From NCBI RefSeq assembly GCF_003725695.1, contig NZ_RJSE01000007.1:1006963-1070962 (forward strand): a stretch of DNA of 64,000 nucleotides, read 5' to 3'. Position 1 is the stretch's first letter. Each line of letters begins with the position of its first letter. Made by a program: the position numbers and the translations under genes. The notes beneath the pieces are model-generated. The model was given only the letters and a program-made list of their open reading frames with translations, was not told the DNA's origin and searched no databases. Of this stretch, positions 60,952 to 64,000 are shown piece after piece. The stretch comes from Nocardioides marmoriginsengisoli. GTDB taxonomy: Bacteria > Actinomycetota > Actinomycetes > Propionibacteriales > Nocardioidaceae.

Positions 60952-62091
60952 TCAGCCGTTGGCCGGAGCAGTGCCGTGGATGAGGCGCTCATGCATGAAG
61001 GTCGGTTCGGCAGCTCCGGGAAGCATGGCGATCAGCTCCGCGGTCGGGAAGAACTGGCGGAAACGGGGGTCGACCGCAGAGAAGTCGGCGACGTACTTCT
61101 CCATGATCAGCGAGTTGTACTGGTCTGCTGCGGACTCGATCGTGTTGGCGTTGATCACGACCTCCTGGTGCCACTGCTCGGCCCACTCGGCCACACCGGG
61201 GATCTTGCTGTGCTCGGGGGTGACGAGTTCTGCGGCCACCGTGTTCTCGCTGAACGTCCAGATACCGGTGTCGGTGTTCAGGCACAAAGACATGTTCCCG
61301 GCCACGTGGCCGTAGGTCAGCAGCAGAGCGACGCCGGGCCCGAGCAGGACGTCACCGTCGACGAGGATGATCTTCTCGGCGGGGACATCGGCGTAGGTCG
61401 TCGGCTGGTACCAGGGCTGCTGGAACGGGTGCAGGTCGGACAGGCTCTCCCACTCGGTGCGCTGGACGATCACCTTGGCGTTGGGGAAGACGGCCTCGAC
61501 GGGCGCGTCGGGCGAGATGTCGTCCTGCGGACGGGTCGTGCCCAGCCAGTGCCGGAGGTCCTGGGTGTGCAGGTGGTCGTACGCGAGGTAGTCCACGTCC
61601 TCGGGGGCGATGCCGATCGCCTCGAGGTGGTCGAGCGGTGAGTGGTGCACCTTGACGATCTCGCGGACCTCCTCCGTCGACCGGCTCGTGAACAGGTCCT
61701 TGAAGTACGGCGTGTTCGAGTCGAGTGGTCCGTCGCTGGCGTTGAACAGGAGTGTCCGTCGCGTGCCGGACTCGTCGTGCCACTGGGCGACGAACATGCG
61801 GATCCGGAAGTTCATAAACTCCGCGTCGATCGTGGTCGCGCGCCAGAGACCGAAGGCGGTCGGGTAGGGGATCGTGGACAGATCGAACGACTCGGCGTAC
61901 GCCGGGACGCCCGTGGCGGCGAACTCCTTGCGGAAGATCTCGGCGGCGGCCTTGGTCGCTCGCAGCCGCGCACCGACGCCGCCGGGGGCCGTGCGGGCCG
62001 GGGCCAGGCTCTCGAGGACGGTGAACGCTTCGGCGCTCCCGGAGGGTTCCGGGAGGATGACCGGGTCGGTGGTCGGGATCTTGATCGTCAT
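60952..62091 (-). CDS. Metallo-beta-lactamase-fold hydrolase-like protein
   Basis: Protein of 379 aa with MBL-like order: RTLLFNASDGPLDSNTPYFK, EDVDYLAYDHLHTQDLRHWL, then PNAKVIVQRTEWESL, GVALLLTYGHVAGNMSLCLN and a long C-terminal part. The metal motif HxHxDH is altered to HLHTQD, so the zinc or iron site may be modified or the enzyme may be non-classical. The His of YGHVAGN is kept. ATG 62091 is chosen at the start of the conserved part. It lies between cyclase and thiolase genes. Confidence 0.7.
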   Translation of the reverse strand: MTIKIPTTDPVILPEPSGSAEAFTVLESLAPARTAPGGVGARLRATKAAAEIFRKEFAATGVPAYAESFDLSTIPYPTAFGLWRATTIDAEFMNFRIRMFVAQWHDESGTRRTLLFNASDGPLDSNTPYFKDLFTSRSTEEVREIVKVHHSPLDHLEAIGIAPEDVDYLAYDHLHTQDLRHWLGTTRPQDDISPDAPVEAVFPNAKVIVQRTEWESLSDLHPFQQPWYQPTTYADVPAEKIILVDGDVLLGPGVALLLTYGHVAGNMSLCLNTDTGIWTFSENTVAAELVTPEHSKIPGVAEWAEQWHQEVVINANTIESAADQYNSLIMEKYVADFSAVDPRFRQFFPTAELIAMLPGAAEPTFMHERLIHGTAPANG

Positions 62092-62135
62092 GGTGGAGCT
62101 CCGGTTCGGGTGGGGGTGATCGTGCTGCGGTGGCG

Positions 62136-63152
62136 CTACTTGATCGCGATGGGGTTGAGCGGCGATCCCACGGCTTCGGGGATGTTGAGCGGGGGCGCGA
62201 CCAGGAGGAACTCGTAGGTCCCGTCCTCGGCGCAGTCGGTTGCCAGGGCGTCTAGGTTCCAGAGCTCGCCGATCGTGACGCCGAGGTCGCACAGCAGCCG
62301 GCGGTGGAGGTCGAAGGGCTTCTCCGGGTCCTCAGCAGGCATCGCCTCGAAGCCGACCGTGTCGGTGGCTGCTGCTGCGACGTCGTGGTCCGCGAACCAC
62401 TGGGCGCAGGCCGAACCAGGGCCGGGACAGCCGTTCATGAAGTAGGCGAGCTTCTCCTCGTCGGTGGTCAGGTCCCACCACAGCGCGAGGTACCCGGTGC
62501 GGATCAGCACAATGTCACCGGGGGCGATCTCGATGCCCTGGGAGGCGCAGACGGCATCCAGGAGGTCGGGTGTGATGACGTAGCCGGGTTCCAGCGACTG
62601 GACGCCCTGGTGCCGGGCCACGTCGAGCAGCACGCCGCGGCCCACGAAGCTCTCCCGCTGGTGGCCGATGTGGTCGAACGGTGCACCGTCCGAGGTGGCG
62701 GTGCCGACCCAGTAGCCGTTGTAGAAGCTGTCGTCGACCGGGATGTGCGCCAAGGAGTCCCACTGCGTCGACCCCTGGAGTGCCATGTCCAAGTGGTCGT
62801 CGAGGTGCACGTGGCCGGGGAAGAACTCGCTGAACTTGGATCCGGCGAGGACGTCGGAGCCGGAGACGGCGAAGTAGTGCTTCGCCGCCGGCCGTCCGGG
62901 CCACCGCGGCGCCGTCGCGTCGATCGGCAGAGCCAGGGAGAAGACGGCGCCCTTGCTCACAGACCGTGCGGCTCGCAACGTCTCGGCGGGCCCGATCAGC
63001 TGGGAGGCTCCGCGCTGGTCGTCGTCACCCCAGCGTCCCCAGTTGTTGACCCCGGGCGGCATGTAGCCGTCGACGACCTTGCCGTGCTCGTCGACGGTGT
63101 ACGCCGGCGGCGCCCACTGCGGGTCGTAGAAACCGAATGAACGTCGTCCCAT
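62136..63152 (-). CDS. Cyclase family (kynurenine-formamidase-like) metal hydrolase
   Basis: Protein of 338 aa of the cyclase family. The metal and substrate motif is HVHLDDHLDMALQGSTQWDS then LAHI, followed by YNGYWVG, GRGVLLDVARHQGV, IAPGDIVLIRTGYLALW and the late CDLGVTIGELWNLDAL with LLVAPPLNIPEAVGSPLNPI. Members hydrolyse amides, lactones or cyclic ketone products in catabolic pathways. It is in a minus operon with the acyl-CoA dehydrogenase (51-base gap) and the MBL protein (44-base gap). Confidence 0.85.
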   Translation of the reverse strand: MGRRSFGFYDPQWAPPAYTVDEHGKVVDGYMPPGVNNWGRWGDDDQRGASQLIGPAETLRAARSVSKGAVFSLALPIDATAPRWPGRPAAKHYFAVSGSDVLAGSKFSEFFPGHVHLDDHLDMALQGSTQWDSLAHIPVDDSFYNGYWVGTATSDGAPFDHIGHQRESFVGRGVLLDVARHQGVQSLEPGYVITPDLLDAVCASQGIEIAPGDIVLIRTGYLALWWDLTTDEEKLAYFMNGCPGPGSACAQWFADHDVAAAATDTVGFEAMPAEDPEKPFDLHRRLLCDLGVTIGELWNLDALATDCAEDGTYEFLLVAPPLNIPEAVGSPLNPIAIK

Positions 63153-63203
63153 CGTTCCTCCTAGTGTGCGGTGCGGTGCCGGACCTGCTCGCGGATCAGA
63201 GCG

Positions 63204-64000
63204 TCATAGGCCGATCGACTTGCTGATGATCGACTTCATGACCTCGCTCGTGCCGCCGTAGATCCGGCTGACCCGCGCATCGGCGTACAGGCGCGCGATC
63301 GGGTACTCGGTGATGTACCCGTAGCCGCCGAAGAGCTGGAGGCACCGGTCGATGGCGCGGTTCTGGAGCTCGGTGGAGAAAAGTTTCGCCTTGGCGGCGT
63401 CGACGGAGGTGAGTTCGCCTCTCTCATGCCGGGCGAGGGCACGGTCGACCAGCGCCTGGCCGGCCTCGATCTCGGCGGCGACCGCTGCCAGCTCGAACTT
63501 CGAGTTCTGGAAGGTCGCCAGCGGCTTGCCGAAGACCTTGCGCTCCTTGACGTAGTCGATGGTCGTCGCAAGGGCGGCCTGCGCGGCGGCGACGCTGCCC
63601 ACCGCGATCGACAGTCGTTCCTGGGCGAGGTTGCCGGTCAAGTGCTTGAACGCCTGGCCCTCCTCGCCCAGCAGGTTCGCGGCCGGAACCCGCACGTCGT
63701 TGAACGACAGCTCGCAGAGGTCCTGCAGGGGCAGACCGATCTTGGGCAGCCGGCGGCCCTTCTCGAAGCCGGGCATCCCGGCCTCCACGACCAGGAGGCT
63801 GAGTCCTTCGCGCCGGTTCTCCTCCTCGGAGGTACGGGCTACGGTGACGACCAGGTCGGCGTGGGTGCCACCGGTGATGAACGTCTTGGCGCCGTTGACG
63901 ATCCAGCTGTCGCCGTCGCGTCGCGCCGTGGTCCGGATTCCGGCGAGGTCGGACCCGGTGTCGGGCTCGGTCATCGCGATCGCGCTGAACAGCTCACCCG
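63204..64000 (-). CDS. Acyl-CoA dehydrogenase, 5' end beyond the window
   Basis: C-terminal 265 residues of an acyl-CoA dehydrogenase. The frame is open to the right edge (GELFSAIAMTEPDTGSDLAG). It has WIVNGAKTFITGGTHADLVV, LPLQDLCELSFNDVRVPAAN, RKVFGKPLATFQNSKFELAA and the end CLQLFGGYGYITEYPIARLY then RVSRIYGGTSEVMKSIISKS. It is similar to the enzyme at 43823-44989, including the Gly at IYGGT. It is first known gene of the minus set leading to the cyclase, MBL and thiolase genes. Confidence 0.9.
   Translation of the reverse strand, partial: GELFSAIAMTEPDTGSDLAGIRTTARRDGDSWIVNGAKTFITGGTHADLVVTVARTSEEENRREGLSLLVVEAGMPGFEKGRRLPKIGLPLQDLCELSFNDVRVPAANLLGEEGQAFKHLTGNLAQERLSIAVGSVAAAQAALATTIDYVKERKVFGKPLATFQNSKFELAAVAAEIEAGQALVDRALARHERGELTSVDAAKAKLFSTELQNRAIDRCLQLFGGYGYITEYPIARLYADARVSRIYGGTSEVMKSIISKSIGL

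Noticed and set aside
1-64000. CRISPR array, tRNA, rRNA or riboswitch
   Set aside because: No regularly spaced repeats, no tRNA cloverleaf with GTTCGA-type arm, no rRNA signature and no recognisable riboswitch core were seen on reading.

Overview
The window is GC-rich, densely coding DNA from an actinomycete. A genus cannot be proved from sequence alone, but Nocardioides-like or Rhodococcus-like is my inference. The main evidence is a complete mce lipid-import operon with its own ATPase, a mycothiol-dependent-type enzyme, many TetR regulators, many short-chain dehydrogenases (SDRs), and overlapping ATGA/GTGA gene junctions. I see no rRNA, tRNA, CRISPR array or intact transposase. The locus reads as a catabolic island for a hydrophobic, lipid-, terpenoid- or steroid-like substrate, followed by the importer that could bring it in. 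The substrate itself is not shown by the sequence.

Layout. 0.1-1.6 kb: one SDR, then a decayed stretch. 1.6-9.9 kb: a TetR-controlled module. The plus operon carries a crotonase, hydrolase, acyl-CoA synthetase, old-yellow-enzyme reductase and HxlR regulator. The minus operon carries a CrtA-like protein and two SDRs. The same ATAAC-N3-GTTAT box precedes both operons. 9.9-13.3 kb: a MarR/MFS efflux pair between remnants, namely an MFS fragment and a broken conjugative relaxase. 13.3-17.0 kb: a minus operon (SnoaL-like, SDR, MDMPI-like, GMC oxidoreductase) in which the SDR and GMC genes are frameshifted.

17.1-38.6 kb is the core. A MerR gene diverges from thiolase - FadB-like - SCP2 - acyl-CoA synthetase - P450 - SDR - aldehyde dehydrogenase - ferredoxin. 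Two minus operons follow: acyl-CoA dehydrogenase - quinone oxidoreductase - Cys-rich protein, and SDR - double hot-dog hydratase - DUF35 - acyl-CoA synthetase - Cys-less thiolase-like protein. All three operons carry the same 20-bp palindrome (AATATAGC....G.TATATT), which suggests one regulon. Together they could activate, desaturate, hydrate, oxidise and cleave an acyl side chain, with the P450, ferredoxin, SDR and aldehyde dehydrogenase making the acid from a terminal methyl or alcohol.

38.6-46.7 kb mixes intact genes (crotonase, thioesterase, a double-headed TetR, an acyl-CoA dehydrogenase) with strongly decayed ones. These include an in-frame chimera of three enzyme families and remnants of FMO, hydrolase, alcohol dehydrogenase and phosphotransferase genes. 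46.9-58.5 kb: the intact mce operon (ATPase, two YrbE permeases, MceA-F, two Mce-associated proteins, TetR). 58.5-64.0 kb: two overlapping TetR genes, thiolase, metallo-beta-lactamase-fold protein, cyclase-family hydrolase, and an acyl-CoA dehydrogenase that runs off the right edge.
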